Below, in pieces: positions 11,049 through 23,329 of a DNA stretch of 64,000 nucleotides. Origin of the DNA: Jaminaea rosea. Taxonomy: Eukaryota > Basidiomycota > Exobasidiomycetes > Microstromatales. Both the position numbers and the translations under genes were made by a program. The stretch is taken from contig NW_020289978.1 in the NCBI RefSeq assembly GCF_003144245.1, positions 434,001-498,000 of the forward strand, written 5' to 3'. Position 1 is the stretch's first letter; every line of letters begins with the position of its first letter. The notes beneath the pieces were generated by a model. That model saw only the letters and a program-made list of their open reading frames with translations, was not told where the DNA came from and did no database searches.

Positions 11049-12170
11049 GGGATGATGTACACCAAGTAGGATGGCGTACGATTGAGGGCAGGCGCGGCCC
11101 ACCACATTGAGACTGGCGACCCGCGCCCAATCAGGGAGCGGGTGTGGACCGAATCCAGGTCAGGAGCCAGGAGCCGTGACGATACGGACACTGCTGCAGG
11201 CTGTGTTGCTCGTCAGCCTGATCTCGACGGGCCCCATGTCAATCACGCTGCATAGCAGGACAAGATGACGCTTCGATCCTCTCCTCGACTTCCACGGCTA
11301 CCTCCCCACCCCCGGCTCGACTGTACCGTCGTTGTCGAGAGTCGTGTTCGTATGAGTGCCCAGTGCACGCCTTTGAGCCGTGCTGGACCTTCCGCTACGT
11401 CCTGGACCGGAGATCTGGTCTATCTTGTCGCCCACAGCCGCGAATTCCAGATCGCGGCCATCTGACAGGTCAGCGACATCCGAATGGCGTTATTCATTCT
11501 CTAGATGTATACAATACCAGATTGAAAGCAGATGACCATTTCTCCTCCTCCTGCTCCATTATACTGCGCGTGTCAGTTGCAAAGGGCGGGCAGCGTGTAG
11601 CTCAATCTGCCTGTTCTCCTCACTATTGCTTGACTTTTCCTTCCCCCTCTGAGCGAGCTGCTCGGCGACGAGATATCAGATGTACGATGAGCTGGTGAAG
11701 TGCGCGAATGACGGTGTGGCACGGCACAGTGCAACACAGTTAAGCTCCTCGGCGACGACGACGCAACCTCGGCCACGCGGAGCGAAGCACTGGAGGGACA
11801 TCGACATACAGTCAGCCCGGGCTCCCGGGCTCAGGGCCAGTGCCCGCAAAATACGCTAGGCTAGGCCAGACCCCACTTTGCCTTTGGCCTTTTGGCCGCC
11901 GCCCGATCCTCCAACGCTAGCTTCATCTTGCACCACCACCACCACCATCATCATATACGACACACGACGACGAAGCAAAGGCCCTCGTTGCCATTCATCG
12001 AGCTAGCACCTCGCTCTACCTCATCTCTCCACTTCCACTCTTTTGACACAGGACACAGGCAATCGACTCGCCATTACGGTCTGGAAAAAGCTTCCGCCTT
12101 CGCCGCCACCCTCCTCTGCGAGCACAAGCACCTGCCTCGCTCGCACTCTGCAGCGCCGCTCGTCGTCGCC
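11049..12170. other. Long intergenic or 5' UTR region before the demethylase
   Basis: About 1.1 kb with no recognisable gene. Short frames at 11265-11700 have no conserved content. Near the 3' end there is a CAC/CAT run (11931-11954) and a GC-rich stretch with repeated ctaggct and ttttggcc motifs (about 11855-11900). The frame upstream of the ATG at 12171 stays open back to about 11892 but has no earlier ATG, so it is read as 5' UTR. Confidence 0.4.
11931..11954. repeat. CAC/CAT trinucleotide run
   Basis: Five CAC units followed by three CAT units lie in the presumed 5' leader of the demethylase gene. Confidence 0.8.
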
Positions 12171-15100
12171 ATGTCTGTGCCGGAGGCAATGGTGAAGTGC
12201 GAACAATCCGCTGGCCAAAGCTCTCATTCAGCTTCAACAATGACGACATCGTCTTCTTCCTCTTCATCGTCCACAACGTCAGCCTCTCAGCCTGCCAATG
12301 CCGCGATGCCGCCTCCTCGCCCGCCCTCCTGCGGTCCGGCCTCCCCTTCAGTGTCCACCGGCGGCAACGATGGCGATAGCACAGCAACCACTCAGCATCG
12401 AGAGTCATCTCGCAGCCAGACGCCACCCACCTCGCCATCCTCATGCGAAGGTGGGCAACGCGGCAAGGCCAAGACTGAAGAGCATGACCCGCACGCCAAT
12501 ATCAAGCCATCCTACTTCTACCCCATGGACCCCTCGGATCCCAACTCTCATCTCGACGAGTCTGCTATCCCAGTCTTTGAGCCTACGATGAGTCAATTTG
12601 CCGACTTCTACAAGTTCTGTGAAGCCATCAACGACTGGGGCATGAAGACGGGCATCGTCAAGATTGTGCCACCAAAGGAGTGGGTCGACTCGCTACCCTC
12701 CATCAGAGCTCCCGATGTGGCCCAGCAGGAGAAGGCTACCGGTGCCGCCGAAGGATCGCTTCCGACTCTCGAGGGAGTTCGCATTCGCTCCGCCATCGCC
12801 CAACACTTTGGCCCAGCATTCAAGCCAGGTCTCTGGCGCCAGACGAACATCACCCGACCAGCCAAGATTTGGAACGTCAAGCAATGGAGTGATGTATGCA
12901 GGGAGATGAGCGGCCCAACAATGAGTGACATCCACGAGCACATCAAGATCCGCAAGGAAATGGAATCTGGGTCGTCCAAGGACGACAAGAATGGCATTCG
13001 TACCAGAAGTGGGCGCGGCAGGCAGAGCGGCAGCAATCCCAGTGCAACTGCTGGACCTTCATCGAGTACAAAGAGGCGACGGAAGACGATCGAAAAGGCG
13101 GACAAGGCTGCGGCGACGGCAGCTGAAGAGGAGGCTGCAGTCTCCAGTCTGTCGCAGGAAAGCAGCAGCGCGAGTGTCGCCGCCGCGCCAGCCGAAGAGG
13201 ATGGCGTGCAGCCGGTGGCAACATCCTCTTCATCGTCGCAGCCCAAGGTCAAAGCAGCAGATTTGACGACGCCCGAGGAGTGGTCGCATTTTGATCAGCG
13301 TCTGGCTTGGCTGAAGGAGTGGATCAGCCCGGGCAAGAAAGGCGAAGAGGAAGGGAAGCATGAGCACAGCCTCAAACCAAGCGATTGGACACCAATGGCA
13401 TGCCGTGAGATTGAGGGCGAGTACTGGCGTGGCCTCAACTTTGGGAAGCCGCCGATGTACGGTGCAGATCTCAAGGTGAGTACGACACGGTGAGCTTGGG
13501 AGATAGGAGAGCTCATGCTGACCATTCATTGCTCCGCTATCGCAGGGCACGCTTTTCACGCCGGCGACCAAGTCGTGGAACGTCAACTCGCTCGACAATC
13601 TTCTCACCCGCCTCAAGCTGCGAAGAAAGATCGCAGGCGTTACGGATCCGTACCTCTACTTTGGCATGTGGCGAGCAACGTTTGCCTGGCATGTCGAGGA
13701 CATGGACCTGTACTCGATCAACTACATTCATTTCGGCGCGCCAAAGCAGTGGTACGCCATCCCGCAACGCGACCGTCTGCGCTTCGAAACAGCTCTCGCA
13801 TCGGCCTTTCCCGGAGACGCAAGGCGATGCTCGCAGTTTATGCGTCACAAGTCTTTCCTTGCCTCACCCACTTTCCTTGCCGCCAACAACATCCGCCCTC
13901 TCAAGCTGGTGCAGCATGCTCAAGAGTTCGTCATCACGTATCCCTTTGGCTATCATTCTGGCTACAATCTCGGATTCAACTGCGCAGAGTCGGTCAACTT
14001 CGCCCTTGACAGCTGGCTCGACATCGGTCGCAAAGCCAAGGCGTGCGAATGCGAGGATGCACAGCAGAGCGTCAAGATGGATGTGGACGCCCTTCTGCAA
14101 GAGAGCGAGGAGCTTGAGCAGGCAGAGAGGCGCAAGGAAGAGCGAGAGAGGGCTCGCCGCGAGCGAGAGGAGCTTGCCAGTGATGATCATCTGCGCAAAG
14201 AAGCAGCGAAGGCTCGTCGCGCCGAGAAGAAGAGACTCAAGGAGCAGAGGGCTGCCGAGGAGGGCGATGGTGATGACGAAGAAGGCTCGGAGCGCAAGCC
14301 TCAATCAGCAAAGCCCAAGGCAAAGCAAAGTGGTGGCTTGTCGATGGAACACCTGCCGTGCGTCTTCTGCCCCTCATCGCTCGCGTCAGACCTGGTGCCC
14401 ATTCCTGGAGAGAGTGGGCAGCCGTCCACACTCGCAGCGCACCGTTTCTGTGCCAACTCGGTCCCCGAGTGCTGGGTCGCAGAAGATGGCGCAGGCAACG
14501 ATGAGGTCAAGGGCTTCTACACGATTGCCAAGGCAAGGTGGGGTCTCAAGTGCTCCGTCTGCCCGCCGACCTCTGCCAAGTACGGCTGCTCCATCCAGTG
14601 CACCTTTGGCAATTGCACCAAGGCGGCCCACCCTACTTGCGCTGCGCACGACGTCAGCGGTTGGATGATGGACATGCTCCCCGCCAACGAGGCGGACAAG
14701 CTTGAAGGGCGAGGAGCGTACACGGCCAAGAGCAAGAAGAATGGCGCCAAGAAAAAGACCAGTGGTCCAGCTTCTTCCCCTCCTGCGGGCGGTGCGGAAG
14801 CGGCTGAGCACTCGCAGGCTTCATCGCCACCGCTCGCACCTGCTGAACTGCCAGACAGTAGCAGCGCACCCGAGCGCATGGTGGTCCTCTGCCGTGGTCA
14901 CAATCCGTCAGCCAAGCAAGCCGAACAGCTGCGCAAGGCTCGTCATCTGCGCGAGTGCGCCATGCGCCTGCTCCCGGGATCGCGTATCAAGGTCAAGAGC
15001 AACGGCGGCATCTGGGAAACGACGCTCGTTGCGCTCAAGGAGTCCTCTAACCCGCTCAGCGAGGGCGACGCACTCGTCGAGGACGCCAAGGGACCACGCC

Positions 15101-16686
15101 GCGTCATCAAGTGGAGCCGGATTGTGTTCGACGCGGAGATTGTGGCTGCGGCCTCACAGGCCACGGAGGAGTTCGAGAAGCAGGAGTCTCAACATTCGAA
15201 GCAGCAGCAACAAGCGACCTCGACCATCGACAGAGAAGGTGACAGTTGCATGGCCGCGCCGGCACCGCAATTGAACGCGCCCTTGCCTCCTCGCTCTCGC
15301 CTGCTCAACGATGCTGAGTTCGCCACGGCGAAAGCAGACCGCTCAACGAACGCCTCTGCCACCACCTCGGCGGGGCGGCTCCTGGGCGGGGCGGCTCCCA
15401 GCAGCGCTTCATCCACATCACATTGGTCGGCTGCGTACTACCCGCCTCGGCCCGCCGCACCCCAACATCCCCAGCGTCAAGCGCGCTCGCAGACGGCGCC
15501 TGCGGACGCTCACCTGTCGTCATCAAGGGTGATCGTCGGCAGCACAGCCCACTCGACGATCAATAGACCGGTGAAGGGCGCTACCCCTCGCCACCCTTAC
15601 GCCATGAGCAAGGGTGCAGGCTATGGGTACGGCGCGAGCTCGTTCGGCCACCACTCGCTCGCTCCTAAGCAGCTCAAGCGCCTGCCTGCTGTCTTGACGC
15701 CTCTTGCGAAGCCAGCTCCCACTGCAGCTCCCACTGCAGCTGCCGCACCTGTTGCGCCGAAACCGCTGACAGTACAGCCGCGTGCCGGCAACTCAGCCGC
15801 ATCCACCGGCAAGTCCCTCCCACCCATGTCGAGCTTCCTCTCTCAGCAGCAGTCAAGACCCGACCGACCCATCGCACCTATACCTCGGAGTGCCGTCGGG
15901 GGAACAGGAGCGTCAGGAGCACCACATCGCACCCAACCTCTTCCGCCAGCAGCAGCCCCATCGCAGCCGTGTCAGCCCCACCCCCCGCCTCACCATCCTT
16001 CCTACGGACCACCAAGCCACCCTTCTCCCTCCTACATGACCGCGCCCATGCACCCGAGCATGGCACCGAGCCCGAGCGCGGGCGCTCCCCAGGCGCCTCA
16101 GACCTACCACTACCCTCCGGCGCCGGCGCGATACGACGGGGCAAGGCTGTCCGGAAATCTTTATTACCATCACCAACATCCCCACGGAACAGGGACAGGA
16201 GTAGAGGGAGTGCCGCCTCAGAGTGCGCCGCCCTCTCTCCCTCTGACAAGCATGACTCGACCTTATTACACTGCTGGCCAGCCCAGCAGTGGCAGTAGCA
16301 GCGGCGGAATGCGCCCCTCGTATGACAGTGCCACGACTGCAGTGCCCTCGCCACTTCGTCAGCAAGCTCTGCCTCGCATCCGCGCTCGAGACGAAGGCCC
16401 AGCTTCAGCCCCTGGCTCCAGCAGTGGTAGCAAGCAATCCCTTGCTCCTTCGTACAGGCAAGCCCTGCCATCTCTGCCTCCTCCGTCACAAGGGTGGGGC
16501 TATGCACAGCACCATCAGCAGCAGCCGCAGGGCGGCTATGCTCACCCTTCGTACTTGCCGAGCGTAAGAGGAGGGGCGAGCGGCAATCCCTTGCCGCCTG
16601 GACCCGGTCTGCCCTATGCTCAGCCTTACCAGCCTGCGCCTTCGAATGAGCGCCACAGCTCTAACCCAGCGCAGAGGAGACCGTGA
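12171..16686 (+). CDS. KDM4/JHDM3-type histone lysine demethylase (JmjN, JmjC, ePHD)
   Basis: Fe(II)/2-oxoglutarate histone demethylase, expected to act on H3K9me3/H3K36me3. Exons are 12171-13475 and 13546-16686 (70-nt intron); 1481 aa. JmjN begins near residue 133 (IPVFEPTMSQFADFYKFCEA). JmjC runs from about 435 to 600. The iron ligands are H and E in FAWHVEDMDLYS and H in FGYHSGYNLGFNCAES. The KDM4 zinc site is intact (C and H in RRCSQFMRHK, plus CEC after the jelly roll). A charged helix follows, then an extended PHD finger at about 700-816 (CVFC...HRFCA...CSVC...HPTCAAH). A basic segment near 910-970 (GSRIKVKSNGGIWETTLVAL) may be Tudor-like; this is inference. The last 450 residues are Pro/Ser/Tyr-rich and disordered. 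The closing CCGTGAGTC contains a donor-like GTGAGT, so a further exon cannot be excluded. Confidence 0.9.
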
Positions 16687-17133
16687 GTCTGGACATGCAA
16701 GTTCCATCGAAGCTTTTCGTGGCGGGAATTCTGTAACATGTCACCACCGCGGCCGGCCCGATCCTCCACGAACCATCACGCTCTTGACGACGTGACGTTA
16801 CGATCCAGCTTTGAATGACGCGCCCCTTCCTTTGCTGCTTCCTTCTCCCGACCGCTATCCATCTTATCTCTCCGTGATCATTGGCCCTACAGTCCAGGCT
16901 ACGCTCAGCATCCTTGTCCTTCAAGACGTTTACCTTATCTAATATATGACGATGTGGACTTGGACGTCTTGTGATGCGACGCGAGTGAATTCAAGGATGC
17001 CAGACGATAGCGAGCGGGCGAGAGGCCCGGGCCCGTGCATCGAGCGCGCCGAAGTTGGACCAAGACTTTCGAGAACGAGCTGCCTTTCTTCCGCTTCCCT
17101 TCCATCCTTACTTTACCTTTGAGCTGCGACATC
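16687..17133. other. Intergenic region, demethylase 3' end to CDC37
   Basis: No gene seen. The stretch before 17134 is C/T-rich, as expected for a fungal promoter and leader. Confidence 0.4.
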
Positions 17134-18847
17134 ATGAGCAGGCTCAACTACAGCAAGGTGAGCTCTGCTCTCGAAAGTATCGCCATAGACCAGCTCGACT
17201 AACATTCTGTCCCCTTGGCACCGCAAAGTGGGACAATCTCGAGCTGTCCGACGACTCTGATGTCGAGGTCCACCCGAACGTGGACAAGAAGTCCTTCATC
17301 CGATGGAAGCAGAGGGATATCCATGAGAAGCGAGAGCAGAGGAAGATGCAGCTTGCCGGTCTGAGGGCCGAGAGGGAGACCAATGGTACGCTGGGCCCTA
17401 TGATTGATGAGGTGCGTGAGGAGCGATCAGAGCATCTCTCTCCCAGGATCTATTGGCGTCTGACCGGCACTCGTTCTTCGCTACTGCTCGCTCGCAGATC
17501 ATCAATTCAACCAAGAGTGAAGGGCATACCTTCTTCTCTCGTGAAGTGTCGCGCCTTACAGCCGACCGAGCTTCACGAGGCAACCAGGATGGCCCGAATG
17601 GTCCCACGCCGAACGACATGATCCTTTCGCTCTTGCTCCAAATCAACGAAGATCCCACTGTCAAGGGGAAGCAAGGGGCAGAGCTCGATGAAGCTCTCGC
17701 TGTTCAACTCAGAGGGCATCGAGTGAAACTGGATGAGAGAACCAAACAGATCGAGGCGGAGATCAAGACGATGGAGGAGGAGGACAAGAGAAAGATCACA
17801 TCGGATGGTCTAAGGGATGGGTTCAACACCGGCTACGTGGCTAAGCGCGAGGAGGAGGAGAAAGAGGAAGAGGAAGCAAAAACCAAGGAGAAGGCGAGCA
17901 AGGGCAAGGCCAAGTCCACGTCCTCAACTACGACCTACGAGACGATCAACGCGCCCGGTCCCTCTGCCTCAGCTGCTGGCCCATCCTCAACAACCCCAGA
18001 CTCGGACGCAGAAGAGTCGGATGACGAGTCGACTCCGGACCTCACGCCGGCGATGAAAGGCTTTGCTCTCCTTCCTAGCTGCATCCCTGCTACTATCCCT
18101 CTCAGCGCAGAGGCTCTCCCCGCCACCTTCACGCCCAAGGCCCTTTCCGGCCAACCCTTCAGCGCAGCTCTTGACTTCCTTTCCACCCACAAAGCACTAC
18201 TCCGCTCCAACAATCAGGGGAATGCAACTGACGCCATGCTCGTCGAAGCATTCCAAAGCCAGATGCGCGGCGAAAAGAAGAGGGCAAGGCAGTTTGTCGA
18301 GAAGGGTTTGATGCTACAGTATCTGGGCAAGTTGGGTCCAGATGGTGTGAACCTCTTCTTCCGGCGCATGGCGGGACAAGACGGTAAGGCGGTCTCTGTC
18401 TTCTTCAACGACGTCTTGAGCACGTACGTCAGGATCTCGAAGCGATGCGAGGCTATTCAGGCGGAGGAGGCCTCGAAGCCTGCTGGAGACGCAACATCCG
18501 GCGGTGCAGGGCAAGAGCAGATCCAGCTCGTCGCCGAGGATCCTTCTACCGTCATCGGCTTCGACGTGCCCGAGGGCCCCGCTCCGGACCACATAGAGCT
18601 CGAAGGCGAGGCGGCTGAGCAGCTCGGTGTGGAGCAGGTGCGCGCCTACCTTGACAGGCGATGGGAACTCTTCCAGGCTTTCCCAGAGGAGATGAAGGAG
18701 GCGCTGAAGACCAAGGAGTTGGAAAAAGTGAATGAGGTGCTGGGCAAGATGCAGGTCGACGTAGCGGAGGAACTGGTGGGCAAGCTGGACGAGGCTGGAA
18801 TTCTCAGCTTCAGCTCGAATGAGGTGAGGGACGAGACGGGCAAGTGA
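17134..18847 (+). CDS. CDC37: Cdc37, Hsp90 co-chaperone for kinases
   Basis: Recruits protein kinases to Hsp90 in the cytosol. Exons are 17134-17157 (8 codons), 17229-17411 and 17447-18847; 535 aa. The N-terminus MSRLNYSKWDNLELSDDSD rebuilds across intron 1 and matches the Cdc37 signature. It is followed by HPNVDKKSFIRWKQ. The Ser in ELSDDSD corresponds to the conserved CK2 phosphosite that activates Cdc37. Exon 3 opens with DLLASDRHSFF and carries GHTFFSREVSRL, typical of the N-domain. A Lys/Glu-rich coiled linker and an acidic Ser tract (about 235-250) precede the Hsp90-binding middle domain. The 34- and 70-nt introns are short, and the second is at the low end for this locus, but frame and family sequence support it. 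The gene converges with the GH5 gene (151-bp gap). Confidence 0.93.
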
Positions 18848-18998
18848 ACGCGCGGTAGCGAGGCGTGATCTTTTCTCCGCAATCTCATTTTCACTTGCTC
18901 TACAAATGCAGCTGCGAATGACGAATTGTGATACGGTCCCAAGCGATGCGCCGCTGCTATGTACCAAGATAGAGAGGCTACTCCTCATCATCTGCTTC

Positions 18999-21774
18999 TC
19001 ACAACTCTACGCTCCTTCCCTCTCGCTGCTGCGCCTGCACCCTCCCCATGAAGCTGATCGTCGCCACAATCAATCCGACGATTACAACGAAGACGGCCAG
19101 TAGCGCAAGCACGTCCGTTCCTGCCAAATCTAGTCCCACAAGCGCTCGTGTCACCCTCCCTCTCCTCTTTCTTGCGGCCCGCAGCATCGCCTCCTTGCGC
19201 TTTGCCTGATGCTCAGCAGGTACCGTGATTCTCAACGAATGTTTGGCACCCGGCGAACGATCTGAGGCCCACCAAAGGAGACGCTGTCGCTCTCGGTCCC
19301 AGCGGATGTGCCCGTCTGTCGTGACGACATCAGGCTGGTCGGGGCCGAATTGCAGGCCAGGGACGTAGATGATTGTCGCGTCGTCTTCGTTTTCGCTGGC
19401 AGGCGCAGAGTCGTTGACCATCGTCGTGAGCTGACCCGCCGCACCCTTGACAGGTGGCCTCTTTGCCCAATTGACGTACTGCAGCTCGTATCGTCCCTCT
19501 TTTCGATCCCAGCTCGATGTCATCGGCACTCCCGCCAGCCGCACGGCGTACGGCCTGACAATAGCACCAAGTGCCCGCCCCCTCGCTGCAGAGCGGCGTT
19601 GTGGGTGGCTGCCTCCGCTCACATTTGAGGAGACGAAGCTGAAATCCTCCCTATTCCAGTAGTCGCCCTCCCCAGGCACATTGTCCGGATTGTAGTTCCA
19701 CCAAGCCCACCCAGCTATCCCGCCTTTGGCACCTTCCATGGCATTGGCGAGAGAGTCGAGGAGCTCTTCGTGTAGAAGCCAGCGTGAGTCTTCTTGCTTG
19801 TCATCTTTATCACTCTCGACGCCTCCGTTGATGTCAAAGGGGATGCCTATCTCACCAATGATGACTGGGACCTCACCTAATGACATGCGAGCGAAGCGTG
19901 CAACGTTGCTCAGCTGCCCGAGATAATTGCGTCTTAGTCCCCCATGCCCAAGGAAGAGAGCCGTAGGCAGCAATGGTCCTCTGCTCAGTGCCTGGACGTC
20001 GACGCTGAACCACCCATTGAAGACCTTGCCGAACAGCACATTAAGGTCGTAGAAGTGCGGTGAGTAGACGATATTCTCTGGCCTAGACAATTGAGAGGAG
20101 GTCAGGTCCACTTGTGAAGCGTAGCGCTGCCCTGTGCTGGCGCGCGAGATCGCTGCGAGGTCTTCGCGTGCTTGAGCGTCCGAATCGGGGGCGAGTGCGA
20201 GGGATGCTGGGGGCCAAGGAGGGTGGTACTCGTTGGGAATGGGCTCGAACCAGACCTGAAGGGCGTCGCCGTGATTGCGACGCATGCGATCGGCGAAACG
20301 CCGCACAAAGGGGACGTAGCAGTCTCGGTACCACTCTACTGGCTGGCCCGCTGTGTCCGGAGCCATATCGCGTGGCCGTGGGTCATGGGTGAAGTAGTCG
20401 CGTCGCAGCACCTCCGCACGTCTCGAAGAAGCATTCCACTTCCAAGCGCCATGTCGCGCCCAAAGGCAGCCTGCTGGCTCGCTGTCGCGCGATGCAAGCC
20501 AGCACTTTCTCCCCTTGGGATCTACCTCAGACCAATGCGACCTCCTCGTCGGCCAAGGCCACGTCTTGACGTAGTAGGGCACCATCTGCTTGTGCCCCTC
20601 GCCCAAGGCCAGTGCCTGCAGTAACGAAGGATAATGCCCGATGTGAAGATCTGTCTCGTACTTCCAGCTATCCCAGCTGTGCAGCTCTATGAATCCTCGG
20701 TGCGGTTCGTTCTGGACCTCGAAGGCCAGTAGAGAGGGAATGCCGGCGAGCGCGTCAGCGAGCTTGCCGTACGCGTGGAGGTAGGAGGATTGGAGGAGAG
20801 CTTGGATCGGCGTGGTGGAGGAAGACGACTCGAGATGACCGTTGAGGATGTCCTGCGATGCTGCTGCTTCTGTGGGGTCGATCGACACCCGGTGCTTCCA
20901 CGCAAAGATATCGCCTCCCCAGAAGAGGGTCGCCATCGTAGCTGCCGCAAGTTTCTGGTAGCCAGACGGCCAGACAAAGGGCCCGCTGATCTCACGCGGA
21001 TCTCCTTTGCTGCCTCCTTCGTCATCATCGAGATTGTGCACATAAGCCGCCTTGGTCTCCATGAACTCTCTCACATCCAGCCCAGCAGCCTCAAACGTCC
21101 AACCGGGAGCGCCACTCCCACCGCAGAGGCGACTCCAGACGTCTTGATGCGCGGAGATGACGACCTTGATGCCGACGTCGGCAGCAGTGATCAGGAGGGA
21201 GCGGACATAGGCCACATATTCTTGGTCGATTGTGAATGGGCCGGAGTGGGCGAGGGCTTCCCAGGGCACGAGGAGACGGATGAAGGTATACCCCCAGGAT
21301 TGTATGCGGCTGAAATGGTAGGCAGCCTGGCGTAGGGTCGTGAGGGGTAGCAACATTAGCTTGCGCAAATGACAGCGATGGCGCCGAAGAGTTCACGCCT
21401 CACCTCGTCAAGTGGAAATGGTCGCCCTACAAAGCTGACGTTGCGGTGGTCGAACCACGTAGCTGAGTCCAATTTGGTGAGGCCGTCTGGGCTTGTGGGC
21501 TATTGGCGATCGTGAGCTTAGACGTTCTGATGCTGCCGTATCCCCCGCACAAACTTACCAGCTTACTCGCTGCGCTCACATTGAACCCTCTCAGACTTAC
21601 CACCCTTCCCTGATCGTCGACGAAATGCCGTCCTCGCTGGGAAAGACTGGTACCTTTGAGCGAGGCTGCTGGCGGGCTGGTGTGGGTCTTTGAGTTGTCG
21701 AGCAGTCTTTCCACCTGTTCGTCCTCTGCATTCCCCTGAAAAGTCTGACGATCGATGATCGCCGATGCCGCCAT
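18999..21774 (-). CDS. SGL1: GH5 glucosidase, steryl-beta-glucosidase/EGCrP2 (Sgl1) type
   Basis: Glycoside hydrolase family 5 enzyme of the fungal ergosteryl-beta-glucosidase/endoglycoceramidase-related group, which degrades steryl glucosides or glucosylceramide in vacuole or membranes. Exons on the minus strand are 21774-21559, 21499-21404 and 21326-18999; 879 aa. Exons 1 and 2 join to give LRGFNVSAASKLPTSPDGL, then WFDHRNVSFVGRPFPLDE, both family hallmarks. Also visible are RLLVPWEAL, SAHQDVWSRLCGGSGAPGW, the acid/base Glu in FEVQNEPHRGF (about residue 311), and the nucleophile Glu in VIIGEIGIPFD (about 580). A hydrophobic helix near the C-terminus (ALLAVFVVIVGLIVATISF) suggests a membrane anchor, which not all family members have. 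The start ATG lies 148 bp from the divergent RING gene. Steryl glucoside as substrate is inferred from family. Confidence 0.88.
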
Positions 21775-21922
21775 TGCTTTCGGGCACAAAGGAGCCAGAA
21801 GATTAAATGAAAGGAGCGGGGACGGAACGAGATCGACGGACGGAGGCGACGCTCGGACCAACGATCTCATGCGCAGCGGATTGGAGTCATTTTGACTTCG
21901 CTTTCCTCCCAACCACATTCTC

Positions 21923-23329
21923 ATGCAAGAGGAGGACAGCAGGGGGGTGGCAAGCCCTCTGTGCTCTTCCGAGGTAGTGAGGAGACAGCAGCAGGCTAGT
22001 GGCTCCTCTTCCTCAGGACCGGCTAGCGATAGCAAGGCAGCGGAACGCTCCCGCCATCATTCGCACCGATGTCGCCACCTCCCGGCTAGGGAGCGCTCAC
22101 CAATCAATTTGCCCATCGACGATAAAATGGACGTCCCATGCGCCACAGCAGCCGATCATGACTCCACGCCGCCCAACAACGACGACAATCAAGACGGCAG
22201 CATCCCCTCCACCCCTTCGTCGCCCATCGGCTGCCTCATCTGCCTCTCGTCTCCGACGTCCGTCGACGATCGGGCCATCCTCCCGCTCTGCCAGCACTCC
22301 CTCTTCTGTTTCCCCTGCATCCTTCAATGGACCGAACAAAAGCGTACCTGTCCGCTCTGCAATGCCGATGTGGGCCCGTACATCCTTCACAGGGTAAGGA
22401 GCGAGGTGGATTATGAGAGGCACTACTTGAGGCCGGTGAGCGGTGGACACAAGGCAGCGGTGGAGAGCACAGAGGAGACAAGGGAGATGGATGGAATGAT
22501 CGCGAGACAGAGCATGGCAACTGAGCGACTACGACGGCAACGCAGGCTGCTACGGCAAGCAAGAGAAGCTCGTCGCTCCCCCTTCTCCGGCACACCCTCC
22601 TCATCCAGCATCCTCCACGAACAGTCGCGCGCTCTGTCTATCCGCAAATACATCTACCGTCATAGCCTCTACGCGCTGCACATTGGCTCCAATCGACACA
22701 CAGGCTTTCGCCCTTGCCCCACTGCTGGCGAGCTCGCCTCCTTTCCTCACCTGGTCGCGCAGCTGCTGCCCTTTCTCCGCCGAGAGATCCAAGCTTTACC
22801 ACTGGGCCCGGGGGCGGACATTCCCTTTCTCGCTACGTACGTCGGAGAGGTGTTCAAAAGCCTGGAGGTGAGGAGCGAGGGGAGTGTCAGACTACTGGCG
22901 GATCTCTTTGGCGTGGAAGGTGCAGAGCGCCTTGCTGAGCATTTCTGTCATGAGGTGGCCACCTGGTTGCGCAGTGGGGCCAGAAGTTGCGCTGAATTTG
23001 ACCGAAGAGTGAGATATGACATGAGGGGAATGGCGACACGAAGGCAAGGCTCCTCTACGGCGCAGGCGTCGTCATGGCGTCTCGAGCGAGGTGGAGAGCG
23101 GGTGGACGCAAGGGTCGGAGAGAGCGCTGGCAAGTGGGTGCGGCGCCCTTCAGCCGTTGAAGAGCGCGTGGGGAGGGAGTATGTCGCGCCAAGCAACGTC
23201 GAAGACGATAGTGCGACGAGATCGTGCGAGGCTGCCCGCAGCAGCAACGATGATGCTGCCTCCAGGCGAAGCCGGCTGTTAGCTCGCCTGGCAAAGGAGA
23301 GGGAAGAGCTGGCGGCGCGTGTGGGGTGA
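21923..23329 (+). CDS. RING-finger protein, TOPORS-like E3 ligase candidate
   Basis: Intronless, 468 aa. A C3HC4 RING lies at about residues 103-147 (CLICL, LPLCQHSLFCFPCI, RTCPLCN). It is followed by IHR-like sequence and a helical region rich in Arg/Gln. Residues about 235-355 (RKYIYRHSLYALHIGSN, RPCPT, LLPFLRREIQALPL) resemble the conserved block after the RING in TOPORS/ICP0-like ligases, so ubiquitin ligase activity is plausible. The tail is low-complexity with a final coiled segment. ATG 21923 is the first in frame; a second at 22128 (MDVPCATAADHD) would remove a Ser-rich leader and cannot be excluded. Confidence 0.7.
   Translation: MQEEDSRGVASPLCSSEVVRRQQQASGSSSSGPASDSKAAERSRHHSHRCRHLPARERSPINLPIDDKMDVPCATAADHDSTPPNNDDNQDGSIPSTPSSPIGCLICLSSPTSVDDRAILPLCQHSLFCFPCILQWTEQKRTCPLCNADVGPYILHRVRSEVDYERHYLRPVSGGHKAAVESTEETREMDGMIARQSMATERLRRQRRLLRQAREARRSPFSGTPSSSSILHEQSRALSIRKYIYRHSLYALHIGSNRHTGFRPCPTAGELASFPHLVAQLLPFLRREIQALPLGPGADIPFLATYVGEVFKSLEVRSEGSVRLLADLFGVEGAERLAEHFCHEVATWLRSGARSCAEFDRRVRYDMRGMATRRQGSSTAQASSWRLERGGERVDARVGESAGKWVRRPSAVEERVGREYVAPSNVEDDSATRSCEAARSSNDDAASRRSRLLARLAKEREELAARVG

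Noticed and set aside
11265-11698. Short frames before the demethylase
   Set aside because: No conserved content and no splice pattern linking them; treated as intergenic or leader sequence.
13490-14668. Plus-strand frame of 392 codons in the demethylase gene
   Set aside because: It is an off-frame reading of the JmjC exon, which the real frame covers with intact catalytic motifs.
14386-14811. Antisense frames opposite the demethylase ePHD
   Set aside because: Overlap a conserved Cys/His-rich domain on the plus strand; composition effect of GC-rich codons.
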